From JBDNJM01 sp041687755 (GTDB lineage: Bacteria > Planctomycetota > UBA1135 > GCA-002686595): a DNA stretch of 64,000 nt. The stretch spans positions 1 through 64,000 of the forward strand of contig JBDNJM010000048.1 of assembly GCA_041687755.1 (NCBI GenBank). The letters are read 5' to 3'. Each line of letters opens with the position of its first letter. The first letter of the stretch is position 1. Under the pieces are notes generated by a model. That model had not been told where the DNA came from. It ran no database searches and saw only the letters and a list, made by a program, of their open reading frames with translations. Position numbers and translations under genes: made by a program. Positions 1-7,276 of the stretch are shown piece after piece.

Positions 1-133
1 CTCGGGGGGCTCGGGGGGAGCTCGGGAGCCGCTGTGGGCATCCGCGTAGGAGGCGGGCGGGCCACAACATGTGGGGGCGCTGACTGTATCCGCCACCAGG
101 GGTTGGGGCCAAGGGGCGCTTCGGCTTCTCGGA

Positions 134-246
134 GCAGAGACGTACTGAGCCAGGCTCGCTAGAGCGTCATTCCATGACGCATCCGCGAGCCTGGCACCAA
201 AGTGCACGGAGGTGCGCGCATCGAGCCTGGCTCAGTACGTCTCTGC
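134..246. repeat. Nested, mutually exclusive inverted repeats at the MFS gene end
   Basis: Positions 134-158 and 222-246 are perfect 25-bp reverse complements. The right arm covers the last codons and stop of the MFS gene, so the left arm is an inverted copy of that gene end. Inside the loop a second perfect pair, 149-159 with 185-195 (11 bp), encloses a third, 164-170 with 174-180 (7 bp, 3-nt loop). The outer and middle stems share bases 149-158, so they cannot form together. This could be a terminator or mRNA-stabilising structure for the minus-strand operon, or a remnant of an inverted duplication. The pairing is seen directly; the role is inferred. Confidence 0.75.
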
Positions 247-1476
247 GCGTTCCCGTGCCTTGCGCTGGGAGCGCTCCCTGGCACTCCAGACCACCGCCAG
301 GGCTACCGCCACGCCGCAGGTCGCGAACAGGCCGCGGATCCCCAGGAAGCCCGAGAGAATGCCGCCCGTGCCCGCGGCGATCGCCATCGCGAAGGTCCGC
401 ACGCTGAAGACCGCCCCGAACGACGCCCCGCGGCGGTGCTCGGGCGCCTCTTCGGCCGCGAGCGCGAACGCGCAGGGCCCCATCGCTGCGCCAAACGAAC
501 TCAGCGCGACGCGCGTGCCCAACAGCGCCACGTAGACCGGCGCCAGGGAGTTCGCGAACAGCGCGATCGAGCTGCCGGCCGCCGCCACCAGCAGCGCCCA
601 GTGGTGCCCCTTGCGATCGCCGTAGCGGCCCCACAGGGGCATCACGATCAGGTTCGTGACCGCCATGGCCGTGAAGATCAGTCCCGTCGCCCGCTCGCGG
701 CTCAGGCCCATGAAGTCCGGGTTCAGGTCGCGCACGAACAGCTCCATCTGCGGATTGCTCGCGCCGATGCCGAACTGCACGACGAACAGGATCACGAGCG
801 CTGCGCGGGTGCGCGCGTTCGAGAGCAGCTCCGCGACATCCCGCGCCAAGCCCTGCAGGACGGGCTTCAGGCCGGGCGGTGCCGCCGGGGCCGCGCGCTC
901 GGCGTCGGTGCGCTGCTCCACGGCGAACAGCCAGACGAACACGGTCGCCAACCCCGTCGCCGCCGCCACGAAGGGGAAGATCGCGCGCACCCCGTAGGTC
1001 GCCGTGATCCAGCCGCCCAGCAGCGGACCAACGATCGCGCCAGCCGCCATCGCCATCTGCAGGTCACCCGCCACGCGGCCCTGCTGCTCCTTCGGCACGC
1101 CGATGCTGACCAGCGTGATACTCGGAGGCAGGAAGCCGGAGAACACGCCCTGGCCGAGCCGCAGGATCAGCAGGTGCACCGGCGTCTGCGCGAACTGCAT
1201 CAGCCCGACGAACACGCACAGGGACAGCATGGAGCGCAGCACCATCAGCTTGCGCCCGTAGCGGTCGCCGAAGGCCCCCCAGAACGGCCCCATCACCCCG
1301 GCCATCAGCGGCGCCGCCCCGAAGCAGACGCCTGTCCACAGGGCCTTGCCCTCGCGCGTGGTGACCCCCAGCTCCTCCACGATGCTCGTGAAGAACGGCA
1401 GGAAGCTCATCATCCCCATCGCCGACACCAGGTTGGCCATCCAAACCGCCCAGTAGGTGCGTCGTTGCGGGGTCAT
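232..1476 (-). CDS. MFS transporter, MdtG/drug-efflux-like
   Basis: A 414-residue major facilitator superfamily membrane protein, predicted to move a small solute or drug by proton exchange across the inner membrane. About 12 hydrophobic segments are visible. The loop after the second one carries the MFS motif A (GDRYGRKLM, near residue 70), and a related GRYGDRKGH motif lies in the second half. The length is normal for the family. The ATG is followed directly by the first hydrophobic segment. It lies 128 bp downstream of the last microcompartment gene on the same strand and may be co-transcribed, so it could import the compartment substrate or export a product. The substrate cannot be read from the sequence. 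The gene end lies inside a 25-bp inverted repeat. Confidence 0.85.
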   Translation of the reverse strand: MTPQRRTYWAVWMANLVSAMGMMSFLPFFTSIVEELGVTTREGKALWTGVCFGAAPLMAGVMGPFWGAFGDRYGRKLMVLRSMLSLCVFVGLMQFAQTPVHLLILRLGQGVFSGFLPPSITLVSIGVPKEQQGRVAGDLQMAMAAGAIVGPLLGGWITATYGVRAIFPFVAAATGLATVFVWLFAVEQRTDAERAAPAAPPGLKPVLQGLARDVAELLSNARTRAALVILFVVQFGIGASNPQMELFVRDLNPDFMGLSRERATGLIFTAMAVTNLIVMPLWGRYGDRKGHHWALLVAAAGSSIALFANSLAPVYVALLGTRVALSSFGAAMGPCAFALAAEEAPEHRRGASFGAVFSVRTFAMAIAAGTGGILSGFLGIRGLFATCGVAVALAVVWSARERSQRKARERAETY

Positions 1477-1604
1477 TAGGGTGGCCGAGCTTAGCGCTGG
1501 CCGAGGTCCGGGGTCGTCCCGATCCCCCGAACTCGCGCGACCGAATACGAGCCCGACCTACGACGCCTCGCCCGAACCCCCCCCCGCCCCGTCGCGCCCC
1601 GTGC

Positions 1605-2222
1605 CTAGAGGTGGCGCGAGAGTTCAGGGTGCGGCTGCGGGATCACGACCTGACGCAGCAGGCGACCGGCCGCCTCGGCCTGGCGGCTCGCCGCCATCAC
1701 GGCCGAGCGCACGTCGCTGACCTCGCCCGTGACCACGAAGAAGCTCTTGCCGCCCAGACCGTTGGCGATGCGCAGGTCGAGCAGATCGACCGTCGCGGTC
1801 TTCAGCGCGAGGTCCGCCCCGAGCAGCGCCGCCGCAACCGTCGAGACCTCGATAATGCCCACCGCGTCCAGCTGCCCCTGGATGACCCCGCCGCGGCGCT
1901 CCAGCCCGGCCAGCACCTGGGCGTGCACCTGGGGCAGGTGCAGGAGATCGACGAGGTCGCCCGCCGCGCGCTCGCGCCCGACGATCAGCGCCGCCTCGAC
2001 GTCCTCGACCGAGCCGCATAGCAGCGTGACGTGCTTGCCGGGCTGCACCGGCGAGCTAAATAGGAGCTCGACATGTGCCGCCTTGAGCAGCTGGTCCGCC
2101 GTGTCGATGCCGCTCGCGATCGCGGACGTCTCGATCAACCCGATGCAGTCCCGCGGGCCCGAGCCACCGCAGAGGGAGGGATTGACGTCGTTGCGCGCCT
2201 TGGATCCGTTCGATTCGCTCAT
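1605..2222 (-). CDS. BMC tandem-domain shell protein (BMC-T, PduT-type)
   Basis: A 205-residue protein with two consecutive, non-permuted BMC domains (about residues 25-105 and 115-200). It should form a trimer that fills a hexamer position in a microcompartment shell. Each domain starts with the family pattern, DCIGLIETS in the first and AVGIIEVST in the second, and has the small pore loop near its middle (PVQPGKHVT; GLGGKSFF). No Cys lies in either pore loop, so the Fe-S cluster known in PduT is not expected. The N-terminal 20 residues are polar and variable. The gene follows another tandem shell gene by 60 bp and is the last shell gene of the cluster. Confidence 0.9.
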   Translation of the reverse strand: MSESNGSKARNDVNPSLCGGSGPRDCIGLIETSAIASGIDTADQLLKAAHVELLFSSPVQPGKHVTLLCGSVEDVEAALIVGRERAAGDLVDLLHLPQVHAQVLAGLERRGGVIQGQLDAVGIIEVSTVAAALLGADLALKTATVDLLDLRIANGLGGKSFFVVTGEVSDVRSAVMAASRQAEAAGRLLRQVVIPQPHPELSRHL

Positions 2223-2282
2223 CTGAAGGGCTGCTGCACGAGGAGGGAGGCTGAAGAAGGAATGGGGTGGAAGGACCGGCGG

Positions 2283-2909
2283 TCAGGCCGGCCGGACGCT
2301 GGTCAGGGCAAGCTCCGCGGCGCGCACGGCGGCCTCCACCGAGGCCTCGTCGCCGCACAGGCGCAGGCGTCCGACCGCGCCCTGGTTCTCAAGGTCGACG
2401 AGCCGAATGGGAGAGGCCTTTTCCGCCTCGTTGGCGGCGAGCAGGACCCACACGGCCGGCGTCACCTCGAGCGTGAACAGCGTGTCGCCCGCCAGGGCGA
2501 GCATCCCGCCGCGGCTGCGATTGACCAGCGCCGCGTGGTGCGCGTCGAGGTGGTGGATGACCTCGGAGGTCAGCACCTGCGGCGCCTCGACGTCGCTCGG
2601 ATCGAGCCCGGCCTTGCGCAGCGCCAGCGCGCCCGCCTCGCGCACCTGCCCCTGATCGGGTCCGTGGACCTCGAGCGTGCCGTAGTGCCGCTCCGAGATC
2701 AGCGCACCCGGGCGCACGTCTCCGGACTTGAGCGCGGTGTCGAGCAGGCCGTTGATCGCGATGCCCGGCTCAATCTCGATCCAGTACGCGGTCTCGCCGG
2801 GCACGGGCAGAAAGCCGTCGCTGGTCGCGGCGAGCAGGCCCGCAAACTGGGGCTGCATCGCGTCGATCACGACGGCGCCGCGCAGGCGCAGGGGTGCATT
2901 CTGGACCAA
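2283..2909 (-). CDS. BMC tandem-domain shell protein (BMC-T, Hoch_3341/CsoS1D type)
   Basis: A 208-residue tandem BMC protein of a different class from its neighbour. From memory of the family, the sequence pattern resembles the Haliangium shell protein Hoch_3341 and CsoS1D-type trimers, in which two trimers stack and the large central pore opens and closes. Visible hallmarks are GFLPVPGE, EIEPGIAIN, ERHYG (Glu-Arg pair as in gated pores), NRSRGGML and LLAANEAEKA. In this class the BMC domains are circularly permuted. The start codon is TTG at 2909; no better in-frame start is visible. Such proteins are proposed to pass bulky cofactors or metabolites across the shell. Class assignment rests on motif recall, not an alignment. 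Confidence 0.85.
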   Translation of the reverse strand: MVQNAPLRLRGAVVIDAMQPQFAGLLAATSDGFLPVPGETAYWIEIEPGIAINGLLDTALKSGDVRPGALISERHYGTLEVHGPDQGQVREAGALALRKAGLDPSDVEAPQVLTSEVIHHLDAHHAALVNRSRGGMLALAGDTLFTLEVTPAVWVLLAANEAEKASPIRLVDLENQGAVGRLRLCGDEASVEAAVRAAELALTSVRPA

Positions 2910-2968
2910 GGTCGGTAGGGGCTCGTCAGGGAAGCATCCGAGGTCCGCTAAAGACCTCGATCGATGCC

Positions 2969-3259
2969 TCAGGTGCCTTCCGGCAGGTCGGGCAGGAAGT
3001 GCTCCACCTCGGCGGCGGGCCGCGGGATCACGTGGCTGCTGAGCAGCTCGCCGACGCGCCGCGCAGCGTTCGCGCCCGCCTCGACGGCGGCCTTCACGGC
3101 GCCGACCTCGCCGCGCACCATGACGGTCACGAGCGCGCCGCCGGAGATTTCCTTACCGATCAGGGTAACCTTGGCTGCCTTGCACATAGCGTCGGCGGCC
3201 TCGATTGCGCCGACCATGCCGCGCGTTTCGATCAGGCCCAGGGCGATCATGCTGTCCAT
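2969..3259 (-). CDS. BMC hexameric shell protein (BMC-H)
   Basis: A 96-residue single BMC domain of normal length, like PduA/EutM. It makes hexamers that tile the flat faces of the microcompartment shell. The N-terminus has ALGLIETRG, followed by GAIEAADAM and the pore loop KEISGGALVT; the usual ending HVIPRP lies near residue 79. Translation can begin at the first ATG or at the Met three codons later, which would match the family start more closely. The gene sits 49 bp downstream of the aldehyde dehydrogenase gene and 59 bp upstream of a tandem shell gene. The pore loop differs from that of the second BMC-H, so the two hexamers may pass different molecules. Confidence 0.95.
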   Translation of the reverse strand: MDSMIALGLIETRGMVGAIEAADAMCKAAKVTLIGKEISGGALVTVMVRGEVGAVKAAVEAGANAARRVGELLSSHVIPRPAAEVEHFLPDLPEGT

Positions 3260-3308
3260 CGTTCGGTCCTAGCTTCGGAGGTGGAGTTGGAGGGGATCGA
3301 GAACGACA

Positions 3309-5090
3309 TCAGGCCGTGCAGGCCCCGGTCGTCTTGTTCTGGTGCGGGCAGCCCTTGCAGGGGCCCATCGGGCAGCCGGCGCCGCCTGCGTCCGGCAAGG
3401 CTTCGAGCCACCCCGCGGTTCGTGTGGGAGCCGCGCTTGGCGTGCCGGTGCTCAGCGCTCGGACGGCGCCGCCAGGCCGAGGGGCGTGACCGGCGACCAC
3501 GACCGCCGGGGCTGCGGGCACCGCGCGCGGTGCAGGCGGTGCAGGCGGAGTCGGCGCGCTCGAGGCGCGCGCGGTGGACGTGCGGCCCACCCAGCTCGCC
3601 GGATCGACCGACAGGGGCATCCTCGCCGGTCCGCGGCCGCGCGCCGGATCGCCCTCGAGGCCCGTGCCGCGCGGCGCTTCGGAGCCGGTCTGGCCGAGCA
3701 GCTCGGTCGCCCGCCGCACGCTTGCTGCGTAGCGCTCTTCGAAGCCCGACTGCAGCGCGCCGACGCGCTTGATGTTGACCAGGTGGCGCGCGCTGATGTT
3801 GTCGCTGGTGATGTTGCCCGCGAGCGGGCCGCAGCCCAGGCTCATCGACGGCAGCAACCCGGTGGACCAGCCGACCGCGCCCATGCTCGTCGGTCCGTTG
3901 ACCACGATGCGGCTGGCGGGCTTTTCAATCGCCCAGGCCTCAAGCACGGCCTCGTCGCGGGCCCAAACGCCGATCGTGTGGCCGAGGCCACCGTGGCGCA
4001 GGATCTGGAAGGAGACCTCGCAACCCTGCGTCCAGTCGCTCACGCGATGCACCGAGAGCAGCGGGCACAGCACCTCGGCCGAGAGCGCGTGGTCGGGACC
4101 GACGCCGCCTTGCTCCGCGAGCAGGATCGTCGTGGCGGTCGGCACCGTGAAACCGGCCGCGCGGGCGATTTCGACGGGGTCCTTGCCGACAACGTCCGGG
4201 TTCATGTGGCCGCCGCGCACCGCGTAATCCTCCAGCAGCGCGGTCTCCTCCGGCGTGCAGCGGTGGGCGCCGCGCTCGACCAGCTGGGCCAGCAGGGCCT
4301 CGGCAATGCTCTCGTGCAGCACCAGCGCCTGCTCCGAACAGCACAGCGTGGCGTTGTCGAAGCTCTGGCTCGCCGTGATCCAGCGCGCCGCCTGACCCAG
4401 GTCCGCGGAAGGATCCACGTAGACCGGCACATTGCCCGGACCGACGCCGTAAGCCGGCTTGCCCGAACTGTAGGCCGCGTGCACCAGGCCCGCCCCGCCG
4501 GTGGCCAGGATCAGCTTCATGTCCGCGTGGGACATCAGCGCGTTGGTCGAGTCCAGCGTCGGGAAGCGCAGGCACTGGACGAGGTCGGCGTCGCAGCCGG
4601 CGCGCTCCAACGCGCGGCGCAGCACCTCGACCGTCTGTCCGATGCAGCGGATCGCTCGCGGATGCGGACTGATCACGATCGCGTTGCGGCCCTTGAGCGC
4701 GATCAAGGCCTTGCCGATCGCGGTCGAGGTCGGGTTCGTCGTCGGCACGATGCCGCACACCACGCCGATCGGCGTCGCGACCTCGGTCACGCCGGTCGCG
4801 GGGTCGCTGGAGAGCACCCCCACCGTGCGGACGCCTTTGATCGAATCCCAGACGCCCTCCGAGGCGAACAGGTTCTTCTGAACCTTGTCCACCGCGCGTC
4901 CGATGCCGGTCTCCTCGACGGCGAGCCGCGCCAGCTCCCCCGCCGCGTCCGCCGCCGCCCGCGCCAACGTCTCGACGACGCGATCGATGCCCGCCTGGTC
5001 GAGGTGGCGAATCGAGGCTTGGGCGCGCACGGCAGCGCGCATGCAGTCGCGCACTTCCTGCAGCGACCGGAGATCGGGATCGAGCGCCAT
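3309..5090 (-). CDS. CoA-acylating aldehyde dehydrogenase of a microcompartment, with Cys-rich tail
   Basis: A 593-residue enzyme of the PduP/EutE aldehyde dehydrogenase family, expected to convert an aldehyde plus CoA and NAD+ to acyl-CoA inside the shell. The catalytic Cys is C250 in FDNATLCCSEQ; the cofactor region carries GVGPGNVPVY, and the core ends with the family pattern GNITSDNISARHLVNIKRV near residue 450. Relatives are about 460-500 residues. Here a Pro/Ala-rich linker and a tail of about 100 residues follow, ending with four Cys (573, 578, 581, 591) and a His (583). The tail also has a short AGWLEALPDAG stretch that could be an encapsulation helix. No N-terminal targeting extension is visible. 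The Cys cluster suggests metal or Fe-S binding (inference). It lies between the two BMC-H genes. Confidence 0.9.
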   Translation of the reverse strand: MALDPDLRSLQEVRDCMRAAVRAQASIRHLDQAGIDRVVETLARAAADAAGELARLAVEETGIGRAVDKVQKNLFASEGVWDSIKGVRTVGVLSSDPATGVTEVATPIGVVCGIVPTTNPTSTAIGKALIALKGRNAIVISPHPRAIRCIGQTVEVLRRALERAGCDADLVQCLRFPTLDSTNALMSHADMKLILATGGAGLVHAAYSSGKPAYGVGPGNVPVYVDPSADLGQAARWITASQSFDNATLCCSEQALVLHESIAEALLAQLVERGAHRCTPEETALLEDYAVRGGHMNPDVVGKDPVEIARAAGFTVPTATTILLAEQGGVGPDHALSAEVLCPLLSVHRVSDWTQGCEVSFQILRHGGLGHTIGVWARDEAVLEAWAIEKPASRIVVNGPTSMGAVGWSTGLLPSMSLGCGPLAGNITSDNISARHLVNIKRVGALQSGFEERYAASVRRATELLGQTGSEAPRGTGLEGDPARGRGPARMPLSVDPASWVGRTSTARASSAPTPPAPPAPRAVPAAPAVVVAGHAPRPGGAVRALSTGTPSAAPTRTAGWLEALPDAGGAGCPMGPCKGCPHQNKTTGACTA

Positions 5091-5146
5091 GGGGGCTTGG
5101 CCGTGGCACGCCCCAGCGGTTCATACCGCGGGCATGCCGGGCGGGC

Positions 5147-5440
5147 TCATTTGCTCTTAGGCGCCGCCAGCTCGGGCAGAATGCTCCAGAGCTGATCATG
5201 CGGACGCGGGATCACGTGCACGCTGACGAGCTCACCGACGCGCCGCGCCGCGGAGGCCCCCGCGTCCGTCGCCGCCTTGACCGCCCCGACTTCACCTGCG
5301 ACATACATCGTCACCAGGCCCGCGGTGGCTCTTTCCTTGCCGAACAGTTCGACCTTGGCGGCTTTGACCATGGCGTCCGACGCCTCAATGGCGCCTACCA
5401 GGCCCTTGGTCTCGATCATGCCGAGCGCACGTTGCTGCAA
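5147..5440 (-). CDS. BMC hexameric shell protein (BMC-H), first intact gene of the cluster
   Basis: A 97-residue single-domain shell protein. The start is probably the TTG at 5440, because the resulting residues (QQRALGMIETKG) match the normal beginning of the family; the next possible start, an ATG at 5419, would remove the first strand. The pore loop is KERATAGLVT, with Arg and Ala where the neighbour has Ile and Ser. The C-terminal tail is Lys-rich. The aldehyde dehydrogenase gene follows after 56 bp. This is the first intact gene of the minus-strand cluster, so the promoter is either in the 128 bp upstream or ahead of the two decayed ORFs. Confidence 0.93.
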   Translation of the reverse strand: MQQRALGMIETKGLVGAIEASDAMVKAAKVELFGKERATAGLVTMYVAGEVGAVKAATDAGASAARRVGELVSVHVIPRPHDQLWSILPELAAPKSK

Positions 5441-5568
5441 AGGAGTGACCTCGTTCTGCGGGTGGGGTTTCGGAAAGCCGGCGGCCGATGCCGCGGCGCG
5501 ACTGAGACTCTACCGCAAGAGGTCGCCTGGCCCCAGGGCGGGCTAGCGCCGTGCGTCCGGCAGCCGCC

Positions 5569-5792
5569 TCACGGCTCGACCAGCACCTCGAGCGCATCCG
5601 AGAGCACGAAGGCCCCCGCCAGCCGCCGGACTCTGGATCGACAGCGCCCCACTGGAAGCGCGTCAGCGCACCGGCTAACGCCGGCACCGCCAGGGGTGTT
5701 GCCGCGCTCCCGGCCCTCACGCGGGTCCAGGCGTCGCGCAGCGCCGCGCTCTGCGCCACGAGCAGCGCAGGACCCCGCGCGAGATGGGTCAT
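5569..5792 (-). pseudogene. Small broken ORF upstream of the BMC genes (one frameshift)
   Basis: Reading leftwards from the ATG at 5792, a frame with strongly GC-biased third positions runs to about position 5630 (start MTHLARGPALLVAQSA). The coding signal then continues in another frame as RRLAGAFVLSDALEVLVEP and stops at 5569-5571. Restoring one base near 5630 joins the two into a protein of about 74 residues. The ATG overlaps the stop of the preceding remnant by ATGA, as in an operon. I do not recognise the family, and it does not look like the EutN/CcmL vertex protein. It lies 128 bp ahead of the first BMC gene and may be a lost accessory gene or carry a sequencing error. Confidence 0.45.
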
Positions 5793-5893
5793 CTGCCCCC
5801 CGAGACGACCGCGGCTAGCGCAGCTAGGTCCTCAGTATCGACCCCCGCGGCGACCCTCGGCCCGACCAGGTTGGTGTCGCCAATTAACTGACC
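5789..5893 (-). pseudogene. 3' remnant of an ORF cut off by the dispersed repeat
   Basis: A minus-strand frame ends at the TGA at 5789-5791 and reads back through LIGDTNLVGPRV and VDTEDLAALAAVVSGGR, with mostly G or C at third positions. It then runs directly into the 180-bp dispersed repeat. About 34 codons remain. The stop overlaps the next ATG by ATGA, which supports a real gene end. The amphipathic last helix is similar in style to microcompartment targeting helices, but that is speculation. The family is unknown. The rest of the gene was either replaced by the repeat or lost with a deletion. Confidence 0.35.
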
Positions 5894-6076
5894 TGCCCCC
5901 GTGTTGTTCCGGGCACGCCCAGCGGCCCCAAAGCTGTCCTTGGCATAGGGTTGCGAGCAGGCGACGGTCGGCAGCCCGACGCGGGCGCCCGGCCCTCCAC
6001 CACGAAGTCCCGCCTGTGCTCGGACTCAGAGGTCGGTCCGCGATAGCCAAAACAACACGGAGGTAGGCCAGGTCCT
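5886..6076. repeat. Dispersed 180-bp repeat, copy 1, with inverted ends
   Basis: Positions 5901-6080 align without a single gap to 33281-33460, in the same orientation; I count 149 identities in 180 (about 83%). A shared 10-bp core near each end is inverted: ccgtgttgtt at 5899-5908 and aacaacacgg at 6051-6060, framing 162 bp. Copy 1 lies between the decayed ORF upstream of the BMC genes and the methyltransferase gene. Conceptual minus-strand translations are similar in two frames but copy 1 has an in-frame stop in one of them, so a coding role is not favoured. A MITE-like element or a structured RNA is possible. Confidence 0.8.
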
Positions 6077-6250
6077 CTTGCAAACCTCTTCTGGCGCCCA
6101 GGGCCCCTAATCCGACTGGATACCGACGCCCCCAACCGACAGCCTGAACACCAAATTTTCTAAACTGCGCGCTCCCCAGACCGCGCCTTTTTCAGCCTGG
6201 TTTAAATCTGGGGCACGCACCGTTTCTGACCCGCTCGCCCCCTTTTCTAG

Positions 6251-7270
6251 ATGTCCACCACGTCCAGCACCCCGACCCAGGCCCCGCCCACGGGTGCCCA
6301 GTCTCGCTGCGGCACCTGCGGCGAGGCCATGCGGTTGCGCTTCACGGCCCCCCGGGACCACCTCAAGCCCGCCGAAGGTCAGCCCTTCGAGGCCTACTGG
6401 TGCGAGCGCTGCGACTGGGGCCAGATCTGGCCACGTCCGACAGCTGAGCAGCGCACGTCCTTCTACGCGGTGGACGACTACTACACCCACACGACCGACG
6501 CCGTGTGGCCCGATCAGCCCAAGTCCTGGCTGGACCGCATTCGCGTCCACGTAGCCTGGCGCCTGGATCGCGGGCGCGGACTCGACCTGCGCCGAATCAT
6601 CTCGCAGCTCGACGTGCCCGCACCCACCTTGTGCGAGATCGGCTGTGGCGGCGGCGACAACATGTCCGCCTTGCGCGAGGCGGGCTTCGCCGTAACGGGG
6701 ATCGAACCCGACGACGCCGCCCGCAAGCTGGCCCTCGAACAGGGCCTGGACGTCCACGCCGGCGAGGCGGAGGTCCTGCCGGCCGCGATTGCCGGCAGGC
6801 AGTTCGACGCGGTCGTGATGAGCCACGTGCTCGAGCACTGCATCGACATCGAGCAGGCGCTGCAGAGCGTCCGCAGCATCCTGCGGCCCGGCGGTCTCTT
6901 CATCGTCGAGGTCCCGAACTGCAGCTGCCTCGGCTTTCGCGCCTCCGCCGAGACCTGGCCCTGGACCGACGCCCCGCGGCACCTCTCGTTCTTCACGCCG
7001 AAGAGCCTGGCGATGATCGTGGAGCGCGCGGGCTTCGTCATCCAGGAGCAGCAGTTCCAGGGGTTCTGCCGCCAGTTCTCCAACGAGTGGATCACCGCCG
7101 AGCGCAACATCTGGTCGGCGATGTACGAAGCGGACGGCGCCCCGACGCCCCCCGAGCGCCCGAACTTCAAGGCCCGCGCCTGGAAGCTCCTCGGCCGCAT
7201 GCTCGTCGCCAGGCCTGAGGCCAAGTACGACTCGATCCGGCTGGTCACCTACCTGCCGCCTAAAGCCTGA
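6251..7270 (+). CDS. Class I SAM-dependent methyltransferase with N-terminal zinc-finger-like Cys pairs
   Basis: A 339-residue protein. An N-terminal region has two Cys pairs (CGTC near residue 22 and CERC near residue 51), a likely zinc site seen in methyltransferases of sugar and cell-surface biosynthesis. The Rossmann methyltransferase domain follows, with the SAM-binding motif CEIGCGGGDNM near residue 132, GIEPDD about 20 residues later and VMSHVLEHC near residue 195. The C-terminus of about 100 residues includes APRHLSFFTPKSL, common in Methyltransf_23 proteins. It stands alone, with the repeat upstream and rodA converging 6 bp downstream. The substrate is unknown; a glycan or lipid is plausible by analogy. 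Confidence 0.85.
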   Translation: MSTTSSTPTQAPPTGAQSRCGTCGEAMRLRFTAPRDHLKPAEGQPFEAYWCERCDWGQIWPRPTAEQRTSFYAVDDYYTHTTDAVWPDQPKSWLDRIRVHVAWRLDRGRGLDLRRIISQLDVPAPTLCEIGCGGGDNMSALREAGFAVTGIEPDDAARKLALEQGLDVHAGEAEVLPAAIAGRQFDAVVMSHVLEHCIDIEQALQSVRSILRPGGLFIVEVPNCSCLGFRASAETWPWTDAPRHLSFFTPKSLAMIVERAGFVIQEQQFQGFCRQFSNEWITAERNIWSAMYEADGAPTPPERPNFKARAWKLLGRMLVARPEAKYDSIRLVTYLPPKA

Positions 7271-7276
7271 GCCCAG

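Noticed and set aside
1..133. Tandem ctcgggggg units at the left window edge
   Set aside because: Only two to three imperfect units in GC-rich DNA; too little sequence to interpret.
202..1479. Long plus-strand frame of 425 codons opposite the MFS gene
   Set aside because: It mirrors the MFS gene, is Arg/His/Gln-rich with no domain, and the minus frame has clear MFS motifs. High-GC shadow.
3342..5195. 617-codon plus-strand frame opposite the aldehyde dehydrogenase gene
   Set aside because: Composition is Arg/Ala/His-rich and motif-free; the aldehyde dehydrogenase on the minus strand is certain.
5569..5792. BMC-P (EutN/CcmL) vertex protein in the broken ORF ahead of the BMC genes
   Set aside because: Neither the expected GRVxGTVVAT-type start nor the GAGxGDxVL pattern is present in either frame segment.
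5832..6135. Short minus-strand ORFs within repeat copy 1, with similar translations in copy 2
   Set aside because: Amino-acid identity in either frame (about 70%) is below nucleotide identity (about 83%) and copy 1 has a stop in one frame, so a conserved small protein is not favoured, though not excluded.
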